Origin: Hyalella azteca
Taxonomy: Eukaryota; Arthropoda; Malacostraca; Amphipoda; Hyalellidae
Assembly: GCF_000764305.2 (NCBI RefSeq)
Contig: NW_025946489.1
Span: forward strand, 248,001-312,000
Direction of reading: 5' to 3'
DNA length: 64,000 nt
Part shown: positions 35,917-47,400 of the stretch, piece by piece
How the letters are laid out: the number at the start of each line of letters is the position of its first letter
Numbering within the stretch: the stretch's first letter is position 1
Program-made: the position numbers and the translations under genes
The notes under the pieces: generated by a model
What the model was told of the DNA's origin: nothing
Databases searched by the model: none
The model's input: only the letters and a program-made list of their open reading frames with translations

Positions 35917-36734
35917 TACCCTGTTGCCTGGGGTAATTTGGGATGCTTTTATTTTGTGTCTGGCACCTTACTATTAACATATGGAATTTTTTTAAGGGGA
36001 GCGTCTCCCTAAAAATGTATCTCAGTAATTTACAGAGGGATCAATCTGAAATTTGGTACACATATGTAAAACAGAATTCTAAGACATTTTTGTTCATGTG
36101 ATTTTTTCGAAAAAAATCATTCTCTAGATCTTTTTCTTGCGCATCCAATGGTATAAGTTTCATTGCTGTAGCTTGAAAACTATGAGAAGAAATTGTACTT
36201 CGAAAAAAGGAAAGAAAAAAATATAATATATTAAATAACAAAATGTATTGAAATTTATCCAGTGCCTGGCTCTGGATCCCTGGCTCGGTATTTAATTAGC
36301 ATTAAATACGTCCTTGCCTATTACTTTTCTTCACTTTAGGCATCTTAGGAAAGATCCACAGGCAGCTATAGCGGTCACGACGTCGGGTTTTAGAGGCGCA
36401 CTGATAAACACACTACTTCTCTCACGACCGCTGTCGATGCACTGAGCTTGCGGTACCGGCTTGCTTCTGTTGGCTGGTGTACGAGAACCAGACGACGTAG
36501 AGAGACAAGTTTAGTCTCGTTAGAAGCGTAATTTTCTAAGCTTTAAAATGAGTGTAAAACCCCAAAAAGTGAAAATTTTCGATTTTTCGGGAGACGCTCC
36601 CCTTAAAGTTGCCATATGATAGCCCTCACAGTGGCTTTTAAAATGAGCCCAGACTATTTATGAAATGTTTCATGACATGAAGTTATTAACACAAAATGCT
36701 CAAAACCATCCCTTATTACCCCATTTGATGGTAT
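35917..36734. mobile_element. TA-flanked GGGGTAAT element, interrupted
   Basis: The left end TACCCTGTTGCCTGGGGTAA, then TTTGGGATGCTTTT, pairs with the inverted right end, complement of TACCATCAAATGGGGTAATA then AGGGATGGTTTT. The element itself would be about 200 bases; a TTAA-flanked insert (35992-36606) splits it. Near the insertion point AACATATGGAA and TTGCCATATGAT form an internal inverted pair. Confidence 0.65.
35992..36606. mobile_element. TTAA-flanked MITE with GGGGAGCGTCTCCC ends
   Basis: TTAA then GGGGAGCGTCTCCC at the left, and GGGAGACGCTCCCC then TTAA at the right, give exact 14-base terminal inverted repeats and a TTAA target duplication, the hallmark of piggyBac-type insertion. 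The 607-base interior has no transposase, so it is non-autonomous. It is nested inside the element at 35917-36734. Confidence 0.85.
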
Positions 36735-37745
36735 TTTGGGACAAAATTTGCCAAAAATTGCAGGTAAAAACTATTGCTTAAAAGCAGAGTTTTAAAAATT
36801 AGAGGCAAAAACTTATTGTTTGCATAATTTTTAAGGAAAAATCTAGCATTTGTGATAAAACTGGTTGAAATTGGCTGCAAGCATGGCATTTTGATCTCCT
36901 TTACAGGTGCCTTTTGCCCTAATGGAGCTGTCATATTTGTTGAAAAATTTGATTTTTTCAATTTTGACATTAGCATTTTACCCATTTTTGGAGCTGTAAA
37001 ATTCCTGCTAGATGAATCACCTCCAGTCAAGTTGATCACAAAATTGCATGATTGGGGCAATGTTCCAGATTTAATAAACATTTGTCACTCTCAAGCTGCA
37101 AAATTTCAGTAATGAGTAGACAAATTCTAATATTGTTTTTAAAAATACCAAAAGAGCTTCATAAGTTTCATGTATGTGGTAATCAATTGATAGAGAAAAT
37201 TTTAGTTAGATGTAGTTCTGGCAAGTATTTTGTTTCATGTTGACAAGAAGCAAGTTGAAAGCAGTATCTGCAGAATGTACATGCACACCTACATATCTTT
37301 GATTTGAAGGTACTTTGCTAAGTGTAGGTATAAATGTACCTCATAATACCTAGTTGACAATAATGAAAAATGTGTTGATTAAATTAATATTTGAGGCGAG
37401 CTAAATGCAGCCTTAACAAAATAATTATATGCCTTCTGTGGTGTTTTTTGAATGTTTTCAAGGTTAGCCAATTTATACTTTGGCAAGTATTTATAAACAT
37501 CATAGAAAAAGTGTAGTTATTATACACGTTAAGGGATAGTTTTTATAATGTTTTTCTAGTTGGCATTGCTGAGCTATCTATTCGAAATTTTTAAATTATC
37601 AGGATTGTCCATATGGTATGAACACATTTTATCTAACCTTGAACTCTCCAACCATTTTACAGGTAGGCATTGTGACTCTAAAAGACCATAACACTCAGTG
37701 TCTTATTGTGTTAGTTTGTCCTCATCTTATTCTCAGTGTCAAATC
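36735..37745. other. Region upstream of the BRCA2 gene
   Basis: AT-rich region with short open frames (for example 36852-37112 on +, 36716-37081 on -) that match no family I know. Promoter and 5' UTR of the BRCA2-like gene probably lie here; no clear core-promoter motif is seen. Confidence 0.35.
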
Positions 37746-40700
37746 ATGTCTTCACGCCAAAAATCTACTTGTGGAGATTGGCTTTGCCTTCTGCGAACCA
37801 GAGCCCTTGCCACAACCAACAAGGATGTGAGTCATCACAATACAACTGCCTGCAGCCATCAGCACAGTTTGAACTGTTCACTGTCTTCTCTTCAAGATTG
37901 CATCTACAGCTCAACTGTCTGTGGCTGCAGTGCAGCTGGTAACCATCCAAGTGATAGATCACGGAACTGTTCTTACCATAGAGGTAAACAGTCAGTCTCT
38001 CATCCAACAGGTTTACATTTGTATCCATGTACATGTTGTAATATATTTATATATAAATATACCTACCTATATATATTAAACCTAATGAATTCATGTGAAA
38101 AAATACAATAATACATGATGAAATATATGGAATGATAATAACTTAATATACTACATGAATGCACTTTAATATCTGACTCATGATCCATGTATTAAAATGT
38201 TTGCTCCATTTGCAGAGTCTTCTGATTTTTGCTTCAAAGAGGAAACTAATGTGTTGAGCCCCAGTACTTCTATCAATTCCAGGCAAGCCACTAGTGTTAA
38301 GTTATAGTATTACCTTCTTCATATTTGTGATACCGTACCACACTATTGTTGAAATCTTACTTGCAATATTCCAATTTTTTCTATCTTCAAAGAATTTAAT
38401 AACATTGCTGACATAAAAATTTTACTCTCTGATCATGTTATTTTAAAAGATTGATTAATTTTTTTTTTTCATCAACAGCACAACACAAGGTTTAAAAGTG
38501 CAGCTTGGAGCTGACTCCACCAGCAACAGTTTTGTGTGGACAAGTGCTCTAGAAACTCCTCGTCGTAAAACTTCGTTGAAAACTAACAGTAATGTATCTC
38601 TTCCAGAACCTTGTAATGCCTCGGTTGTTGCTTGTACCGATGCACTCTATGCGCGTCAAAATTATGAGATAAATCCTCATAATCAAGATAAAAATCATGC
38701 TAATAATCTCCAAAGTGATGCATTTACAAGTCCAATGCCCTGTCAAAAAAATGTTTCGACACAGTGTAAAGCCTGTATCTCTGACGAATGTTACTGCAAA
38801 ACGGGCCAGAGAACTTTGCTCCTTGAAATGTCTTCCAGCTTGGAACGTGATAAGCCTCGTATTGAAGGGGTACCCACAATGCATGGAAGTACTTACAACT
38901 TAGAACTTAAGTGTAAAGACCCTTATGTACAATGTGAAACCTCTTCACTGCGAAACAAAAATATTTCTATGATTGAAAATGGTGGATCGTTTATATCTGA
39001 TGCTGATATGAGTGTTAGGCTACACACTGATGACGAGAATACTGACGCCAATCTGCATGTGTTCGACTCCGTATCTCCAAAACTTCGACGACGATCTAAG
39101 AAGGCTACTGTGAAGGTAAATGATTGCCTGATTTCATCAAAAAATATTTATTGTCTGCTGGTGTACGGTGAGAGGATCTCTCGGTTCTAAATCAGAAAAT
39201 AATGTAAATGAAATCACTGTGTCTAATGTTTTTGCTTTTACTATTACCTTGTGATTATCTGAAAGTGTTTAAGTATTCAAGCATTTATTTTTTCACAGAT
39301 TCTTGCTCGGTCTCTATTCAGCAAGGAGGACGGTTCATCGCAAAATTCTGAAACATCTCTTCAGAGTTCTCCGCAAGCATCCCAAGACTCTGTTTCCGGG
39401 ACTCCAACTGAAAATTGCGATTCAGTAAACGAATCTTCAAAGCGTTATTTTGGAAAGAGCAACGAGCTGCCGTTGATATCTTCGTCCCACGATGACGCCG
39501 AAACGAACTATGTTGACCTTTGCTGTCGTGCAGTTACTGAGAGCGCCAAAAAATCTTCTGATCCGCGCCCATGTGAGGTTAATTTACCAAAGGTTCCCCT
39601 AGATCTTTCTGAACTTAATAAGTCTCCTACTATTGCTTCACGGACCCCCTTGAATCGCGTGCGCAGAGCACCATTCAGTACCAGTACTCCCTCCCTTGAA
39701 TCAAATCTTCGATTTAACCTCAACCCACCAGGGAAGGAGGATACAAATTTTGCAAACCGATTGGAAAAAGCCGCCGAAAACGAAATCTATGCTAGTAAAG
39801 ACTCCAAGAAATATTCCGTCCATGTTGAAGAAGCTCAACGAGAGCCTCAAAGTCAAGTCAGTTCAACAAAGCCCTTGAACGATCTTGACAAGTTGACTCA
39901 GTGTGAAGAAACAAGCCATAGAGATGCTACTTATGCTGAGCGGCTCAGACCCTGGGATCGTGCGTCAGACGAACCTAAACCTATTGATTTACTATGCTTT
40001 CCTGTAAAGATATCTCGTAACAATTTCTGTGTTGAACAAAATGTTCTCAATACGAATGGGGTATCAGATACTATTCAGAACACTTGCAACTTAATTCTAG
40101 TAGAAAAGAGTCCTGTTCATAAACCAGACAACGCAGTTGATGAAGCATCTGGAAATCAAAAACTAGACTCAGAAAAGAACATTTTATTGATATCTAACTC
40201 ACAAAAAAAAGCTTTGATGACTCCTATAAGAAATGAACATGTGAATGAGCCTGCTTACAGGAGTCATGACAAGCAGTCAGTTATGGATCCTCAGGCTGAC
40301 AGCTCCACTGAAGTATTAGTGACTCCTTCATCAGTAGGCGCTGCTGGCATGCAACGCAAGCTTCCTGCCACACCATCGCTGTCTGCTCGCGGGGCCCTCA
40401 ACCTCGAGATGCTCAAGAGAATAATTACACCTCAGCGCAGCTTCGTTTACCCCTCACCTGTTGCTGAAACATATTGCCGCGTCAAGAATCTCGAGAAAAC
40501 TGATTCTCTACACGAAGAGGTTTTTGGCTGTAGTCTGATCGAGTCTGATGTTACTATAGTTGTTCCATCTGTTGAAAAGAAAACGCAAATTGATGAGAAA
40601 ACCGTGACAGGTGGATCTAAAAACTGTGCAAAAGATATATATAAATCAGTTGAGAATGAAAACGTGTCTAATTGCGTTACAAGTAGCATTACTCGAAAGG

Positions 40701-43700
40701 ATGACAGAGTTGCAGATTTGACTCCGCCGGTCATAAGTCAAAGAAATGAGCCGAAAATGCTCAAGAATGCTTCTCAAAAGAATGAGTCTCAGTCGAAATT
40801 ACCTAAAATTGGTTCTCGTAGTTACATGAACTCTGAAGAGCTTGCCGAGGTTGACGACATTTTACGAAACTGCGATGTTGAGTTCGACGACCTGATTCAG
40901 CCACCCGATGATATAAAAATAACTGCCACTCCTTCAAATGAAATGAAAAAATCTAACCTTCCAAGCAATAACGCTTGTGCATTAAATAAACAACCGAATA
41001 ATAACGTTACTTATGATTCTGATAAATCTCATCATGAACCATCACCAGCTCGCACCATTAAACCATCCTGTTCGGTTTTCCACACCGGTCGTGGCGTTGC
41101 TGTTCACGTGAGTGAGGAGGCAGTAGCTCAGGCATCACGTCTCTGGCGTGACATACCGCAACCTGAACAAACTTCAGTCTTGGAAAAAACAGAACTGCTT
41201 GATTCCTCGGCATCGTTCTACGTACCTACGGGATCGCACAATATTTCTGGGAAAGACGCATCTTTTGCTGCTAATCAATCGTCGCATGAAATTAATGATC
41301 TTCAAATCAATATGGTTGGAAATAAAGCTTCTGAACGTTATACCCAAATTGCTCACAAATCAGTAAATGAAAATGAGGCCGTTGTTCCGGAAATATCAAC
41401 ACGAGACATGAAAAATATTCGCGTCAATAATAGAATTCCAGTGAGTCCTTCAGTTCGCGAAAATTGTTTGGAAACTGCATCTGCCGATAAATTACAAACC
41501 GCACTTCTTGATAATTCCGTCGGATTCAAGACAGCTTCTGGATTAACAGTAAAGGTAAACAAATCAGCTATTCAAAAAGCAGTGAGAATGTGGAATGAAT
41601 GCACTGACAACAAAGTTGAAGGTGATCGAATTTTTGATGAACGTAACCTACCTATAGTTCCAGCGTCTTCTAGTACGATCGAAGTAACGAAGAATGTGAC
41701 TGAACACGAGTCGCAAACCAACCTTGCGAAGACATTTCATTCCAGCGAAGAAATCGTTTCTTCATCAGGGACTTCTTGCATTGGGTTTAGAACTGCGAGG
41801 GGCAAGAGTGTGCAAACGTCGGCACGAGCGCTAGAAAAAGCTAAACGCATGTGGAATGACTGTTCTTCATCCACTGAAGCATCTACAACAGACAAAATAG
41901 GCTTTAATATGGACTCGGTTCAGAATAATAGTTTCCTTGATAAAGCTTCTTCACAGTCAGTTCCTGAGAAGAGGTTGAAAAGTGCGGTATGTCAGCCGCG
42001 TGAATGCGATCAGCTTGATCTTGCACTCCATAAAAGTCCATCAAATATGGCTAATTTAAAATTCGAAGGTTTCAAGACAGCTGCTGGCTCGGCAGTTTCC
42101 GTGAGTGAGAAAGCCGTACAAGCTGCCAAGATGCTATGGCAAAACCTCGATGAGACCAACTCTGAGCAAAAACCCCCAGAAATTATGAAAAAAACTGATA
42201 AATTACTTAGCTCAACCAATTTCCAAACGCCTACTGCCGGAAAATCTTCCAAGAAGGAATTTATTAAACATAAAGTAGATCCAATGCGAATCAAAGGAGT
42301 CAGCTCTAAATTACCTGAACCCGAGTCCTATTACACAAATTGTAATAGAACACCTAAACAAGTATTCTATCCTGTTCCTAAGAGAACTTCGAGTCAAATG
42401 GACGGAAGTGATATCGCTCATCCCGCGCCCGTAGGGACTCTGACTGATGAGGAGCAGGCTATTCTCGACACTCAGTTCTCAGAAATTGCCGAAGAGTTTT
42501 TAAAAGATGACTGGAATTTGGAAACTGAAAACTCAGGAGTAACATCAACTGTCCCAATTATGGCAACAGAAAATTCGTCTTCTTCTAGCAATGCGAGAGA
42601 TTCTGTAGCAGACAAGCGGAAAATTTCGCCGCAACTCGAAACGGACTGCAAACGTCAAAAAGTAAGCTAATCTAATTATTAATGATTTACCCTTATTAAT
42701 TAATTTACCCTCAATCGTTCTGTATTATTCTACATATAATAACCTAATATCTGCATTTATAATATGGTACTAGTAAAATTAATGCAAACGTTAACTAATT
42801 ATTCATGAGATTCATATCCCAAATGGTTCTATATTATTATATTAATAATAACGTCAAATGAAGTGCCCGGAGTTGACTTCTATACGTATCAGTGCGAAGT
42901 TAATAATTTTGAATCCATTTTATCCCCGCAGGTGAATAATCTTGCATATATTCAGGACATGAATGGTATGGATTCCTTGCCTCAGTGTGCCATCGAATCA
43001 CACAATAAAGTTCTGCCGTTTCCTCAAGATACCACGAATTGCATCGGTCTACCCCAGACCATCACTGGGTCTGGTACAATCGAAAAACTCACAGAATCCA
43101 ACGACCATGATCTGTTACGCGTTTCAACTAATACTGATGTGAATTCAGAGTCCCGCAATTCGGTATCCAATGCAGTTTTGCTTCACCGCGACAATTTTGC
43201 GGAAGATAAAAAGAATATTGCGTGCAGTGACCGTGTGGATGTAGTTATAAGCGACGAAATGCCAGGCGAATGTCATTCTGACGCCTCAGTTCGCATAGCT
43301 GGTAACACTTCTTTGTCCCAGGACAGTTCGCTGCTTGTTAGAAATAAAGTACAACCGAAGTATCATGGTAATAGTGATGAAGAGAGGAAAACGTCTTCGC
43401 TACCAAACTCTATGAAAATGGTAAATCCTGATATCGATTCAGCAAAATTAAAAATTATTGATTCTTCTCAGCGGAAAGCTCTTACTGAAGAAAATGTAAG
43501 CAATGTGCTTGCAATGCAGAAAAAAAGTTCACTCGTTAGAGGAGGTTCTAGTAAGAAAACTGCATCAGTTGCTCATGCTGAAAATATGGCGACTGGGAAG
43601 TCCGTGAACGTTTTCGGCGAAGCTAAGCAAAGTTCTCTTTATCTTTATAAGTCATCTGATAGCAACACTGATGTCGGGACCGAGAATTCACCAGCGCAGC

Positions 43701-43846
43701 TGAAATCGCAAGAGATCAAGAAAAAAATTCTCCATTTACGTAATTCTTATGGCAATCCGAAGTCGCTGTCGCCGCTGCCGAGCTCGCCAGCAGTCCTGCG
43801 AATGCCGTTCAGAACGCCCGTTAGGAATAAGTTAACTCAGGAGTAG
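37746..43846 (+). CDS. BRCA2: BRCA2 homologue with four BRC repeats (five exons)
   Basis: Recombination mediator that loads RAD51 at DNA breaks. Exons: 37746-37983 (uncertain), 38216-38282, 38479-39115, 39299-42661, 42932-43846, with matching phases; about 1739 residues. Residues near 119 read SFVWTSALETP, like the MSWSSSLATPP motif of vertebrate BRCA2. Four BRC repeats lie at about 906-1264. Near 1376, TQFSEIAEEFLKDDW matches the segment after the last BRC repeat in vertebrates (VEIAKAFMEDD). The last exon is low-complexity and ends FRTPVRNKLTQE and TAG. The helical/OB-fold DNA-binding domain is not seen before the stop or elsewhere in the window. The intron after 38282 has a GC donor. The N-terminal exon lacks a sure PALB2-binding motif, so the true start may differ. 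Most of the protein is expected to be disordered. A minisatellite starts about 10 bases after the stop. Confidence 0.85.
38283..38478 (+). other. GC-AG intron in the BRCA2 homologue
   Basis: The donor reads CCAG then GCAAGC and the acceptor ends CAACAG. The phase-2 junction restores an AGC codon and leads into TTQGLKVQLGADS. No GT site nearby keeps the frame as well. Confidence 0.6.
41073..42148 (+). other. Four BRC (RAD51-binding) repeats
   Basis: Repeat 1, 41073-41148: SVFHTGRGVAVHVSEEAVAQ then ASRLW. Repeat 2, 41519-41602: VGFKTASGLTVKVNKSAIQK then AVRMWNEC. Repeat 3, 41777-41862: CIGFRTARGKSVQTSARALE then KAKRMWNDC. Repeat 4, 42062-42148: FEGFKTAAGSAVSVSEKAVQ then AAKMLWQNL. Each keeps the FxTA-type motif and the A..A/K..LW-type second motif. 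In all four a Trp stands where vertebrate repeats have Phe (LFDE). Repeat 1 has Gly for the pocket Ala, so it may bind RAD51 weakly. Confidence 0.9.
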
Positions 43847-43857
43847 CTGCTAACTTA

Positions 43858-44262
43858 GTGGTACATGTTCATATTTTTGTATATGTTCATGTTTTGGTAC
43901 ATGTTCAAGTTTTGATACATGTTTAAATTATGGTACATGTTCCTGTTTTGGTATATGTTCATGTTTTGGTACATGTTCATGTTTTGGTACATGTTCATGT
44001 TTTGGTACATGTTCATGTTTTGGTACATGTTCATGTTTTGGTACCTGCTCATGTTTTGGTACATGTTCATGTGTGGTACAGGTTCATGTTTTGATACATG
44101 TTTACGTTTTGGTACATGTTCATGTTTGGTACGGTACATGTTCATGTTTTGGTGGTACATGTTCATGTTCTGGTACATGTTCATGTTTTGGTACATTTTC
44201 ATGTTTTGGTACGTGTTCATGTTTGGTACATGTTCATGTTTTGGTGGTACATGTTCATTCTG
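43858..44262. repeat. Minisatellite, 18 bp unit (GTACATGTTCATGTTTTG)
   Basis: About 22 copies of the 18-base unit follow directly on the BRCA2 stop codon, with a few GGTGGTAC insertions and 17-base variants. Long open frames on both strands only translate the repeat. Confidence 0.95.
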
Positions 44263-44634
44263 AACGCTATGTTCTCACATTAAATTTGTTTCTGATATGG
44301 TATTTTTTTTGGGATTTTTTTTGGGGGGAGATAAATAAGAGGAACACATTTTAGATCGTTCGACTTTGGGTCGATTGATTTTTGTATGATTTAATTTTGT
44401 TTTTCTTATTGTTCGAGCTATGATTTGACTGTAAAACGTAACTTCTAAGTCATGCCACATATGCATCGCTTATTATTGTTGCAACACAGGAAAAACTATT
44501 TTTTTATGACGTATTTGCCAAAACCGGATGATTTACTGTCACTCATGATTAGTTCCAATAAAATGAGTGCAGTTTATGCAATTTTTTTTAGTCTATTAAT
44601 TTGCTAACGCGCGTAGACTTTGAAGTCACACCAA

Positions 44635-44990
44635 CTGGCCCCAGCAGTCACATCAGCAGCGTCAGCAGTTACATCAACAGGCCCCAGCAGTCACATCAGC
44701 AGGCCCCAGCAGTCACATCAACTGGCCCCAGCAGTCACATCAGCAGGCCCCAGCAGTCACATCAGCAGGCCTCAGCAGTCACATCAGCAGGCCCCAGCAG
44801 TCACATCAACAGGCCCCAGCAGTCACATCAGCAGGCCCCAGCAGTCACATCAGCAGGTCCCAGCAGTCACATCAGCAGGCCCCAGCAGTCACATCAGCAG
44901 GCCCCAGCAGTCACATCAGCAGGCCCCAGCAGTCACATCAACTGGCCCCAGCAGTCACTTCAGCAGGCCCCAGCAGTCACACACGGGGTT
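44635..44990. repeat. Minisatellite, 22 bp unit (GGCCCCAGCAGTCACATCAG then CA)
   Basis: About 16 copies with CAGCAGG, CAACAGG and CAACTGG variants. Since three units equal 22 codons, two frames stay open and give artefactual Gln/Ser/Pro-rich peptides. Confidence 0.95.
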
Positions 44991-46915
44991 TGCCTCTCAG
45001 CAGGCCTAGCGAGGCTCCCCCTGTGAGGTTAAGTAAGGGCACTCCTGACTGCTCGGCGGGGGTGCCACCCCCAACCCCCTACCCTCACCCCCCATCACCC
45101 CCTGCTCGACCAACTGGGGGATGGGGATGAGGGGCGGAAGGACAGACGTGTAAAATAGACCTTTGTATGACTTCAGTCTTTTAGTGAATGAAGAAGCGAG
45201 TGAGCAAGATCGCAACGTGACTAAATAGCTGGCCGTACTGAAACGTGTAATAATTAAATTTATTTGCGACATATTCATTTTTGCACAATTAATATGTATT
45301 CAGATAAGTGGAATTTGGATCGGTTTAGGCTGTATTTTATATTTTCCCTATCTTCAAAATTGTAGAAGCTTCAGATAAATTTTTTTTATTTTCTTGAAGC
45401 CTAAAACCGCATCAATTCAATTTACGGTCCGCAATATTCGCACAAGTTTTGCTGCAGTTCGATCGATGTTTTGGCAACACAAGGAAATCTGTGGGAAATA
45501 TTACGGCTGGCGGTGGCCGAGATATGGCGATAGCGGCGACTAAGTGTCGCAGCGACACGGTCGCGCACTTCAGCTGCGTCGTTTGTAATGGACTGCCCGC
45601 AGAAAAATTGACGGATTTTTGTCCAAAAAGCGATGCACTCAGAGAAGTGGAATGTCTTCATAGAAATGAATGAGATTTTGTTCTGTTAGCGATGTAATTT
45701 TTGACCTAGTAAGAGTCGTCTTGACCCAGTCAGGTTCAGCGTTAAGGCGTATCTATTTTCCGTGCAAAAAGTGTCACGATTTGAACAAATGATTCGTTTA
45801 TTTTTTATTGTGCGACGTTTGGTTGTCAAACTGGGAGTAAATGATCTCCCAGAATAATTTATAAATTTTTATTTAGTGATTAAGGGGTGTTCAATTTAGC
45901 TGTTTATGTCAATAATTATAATATTTTTGGAAAAGTGGCGTAGTGATTTTTCTAAGTGGTGAACGATCTATGAGAACATTGGGCTACGGCGTTGAAGCCT
46001 CGGCCGTCAAAGCCGTGAAAGATGAAGGTGAATCATCATCTGGGGGAGTGAATGATGAAAATCATTTGCGATAAGTTACAAGACGATTTAGAAAAAGTGA
46101 CTGTATCGGCCTTAGTACACGAAGAGACGTATTTCTCTTCAGCGATTGGTGGGTTTAGCTTGAAAAACCGCCAGTGATTGGCTGATGGAAGTAAAAACTC
46201 ATTCTATTTTTTAATGTAAAACAGAAGCGTATTATTTAAAAAGGCGAGGTTTTCCGGAACAACCGTTTATTAGAACCGTTTCGATGTGGTCTCATTAACC
46301 GGATTCTGATACTTTAATTCTCATTTTGAGAATTTCAATCGGTGATCTCATAATATAAGCCCGTTATATCAGTCGAGTACGGAATAATATAACAACGAGA
46401 GATTTTAAGTGGAGATAATCTCGTTCAATACGTCTTGATATGCAATTGAACCGTCCTGTCACTGAAACCAACATGGCCCCATAAACCGGAATCGTATTTT
46501 TAATATGATCATGGGAATTATTCAACAGGTTTTCGAGAATACACTTTTGGTTCTCCTTTGTTGAGTACGTCAAGTATCGGGAGAATCTTGCATCCATTCA
46601 TCGCCTGTCAAAACGCTTCAGGTGAATAAATTTCCTGCTTCTTTGCATCAAAGACCTTCTGGAAGAACAAAAAATACCATTCCGGACCTATACAATTCCA
46701 AGTACAAGCTGGGGCGGGCATACAGTTCAAAGTTCGTGAACGTTCAATCACAATATCAGTGTGATGCTCCGACCGAGGCATGTAAATATGATTGCTACTC
46801 GGACCATAGCCTCATACGTACAGCTTCTCAGCCCCCACACTCAGATCAATGAATGGGTCGTATTGTCCAAATAAAAACCCACTTTTTGGGACGTATTGCT
46901 TAAATAATTACCCTC
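44991..46915. other. Intergenic, no supported gene
   Basis: Unique-looking AT-rich sequence with a C-rich patch at 45055-45110. The segment 46145-46235 resembles 32560-32680. Short open frames (45449-45673, 46622-46852) match no family I know. Confidence 0.4.
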
Positions 46916-47078
46916 TTTTTAGCGCATTTTTCTCATTTATGGAAAAAATGCACTATTGTGCTCGCCATGTCCGTCTGTCTGTCCGCCCGTCCGTCCGTGA
47001 CCTCAAGTTTTCGTCGACGATAAAATGCGCTCTCTGTCACTCACTGCAGTGAGTACTGAGTTATATTTTTTTATCACA
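46916..47078. mobile_element. MITE copy 2, CTCACTGCAGTGAG family
   Basis: TTTTTAGCGCATTTTTCTCA, TTTATGGAAAAAATGCACTA, the GTCCGTCTGTCTGTCCGCCC tract, TCGTCGACG, then CTCACTGCAGTGAG and a T-rich end. This is the most complete single copy of the family. Confidence 0.75.
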
Positions 47079-47304
47079 GCGTACTAGCATCACATATCAC
47101 TGATGCGTCCTTTTAGCGGGCCAATGTGTGTTATGATCATCCACACAAGTGCAAGATATTTGAACAAAGGTCTCAATAATTTCTCTGAATGAATAAAAAT
47201 ACGTTTGTCACCAGTCGACTTAAATTGTAGGTTTCCAAAGAATTTAAAAACAAAGAAAATACCGAATAAATTCAACAAATCTTCATTTCTCTTAAAATTT
47301 TGAC

Positions 47305-47400
47305 GCATGATGAATCTGGTCACCGAAACGTATTTGATGAACATACGATGAATTATCTTGGTATTTTTATTGCTTTTAAATTTTTAACTGAATAAGTTTT
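47305..47400 (+). repeat. Diverged Penelope-associated 3' tail
   Basis: GCATGATGAATCTGGTCACC then GAAACG, followed by GATGAATTATCTTGGTATTT and TTGCTTTTAAATTTTT, matches in order the tail at 22458-22540 and 20875-20972. Confidence 0.45.

Noticed and set aside
36852..37112. Possible upstream BRCA2 exon
   Set aside because: The hydrophobic translation does not resemble a BRCA2 N-terminus and no in-phase donor leads to 37746 or 38216.
43855..44354. Open frames rich in Met/Tyr/Asn or Phe/Trp
   Set aside because: Both strands stay open because the 18-base repeat is a multiple of three.
44601..45026. Gln/Ser/Pro-rich proteins
   Set aside because: Product of the 22-base minisatellite in two frames.
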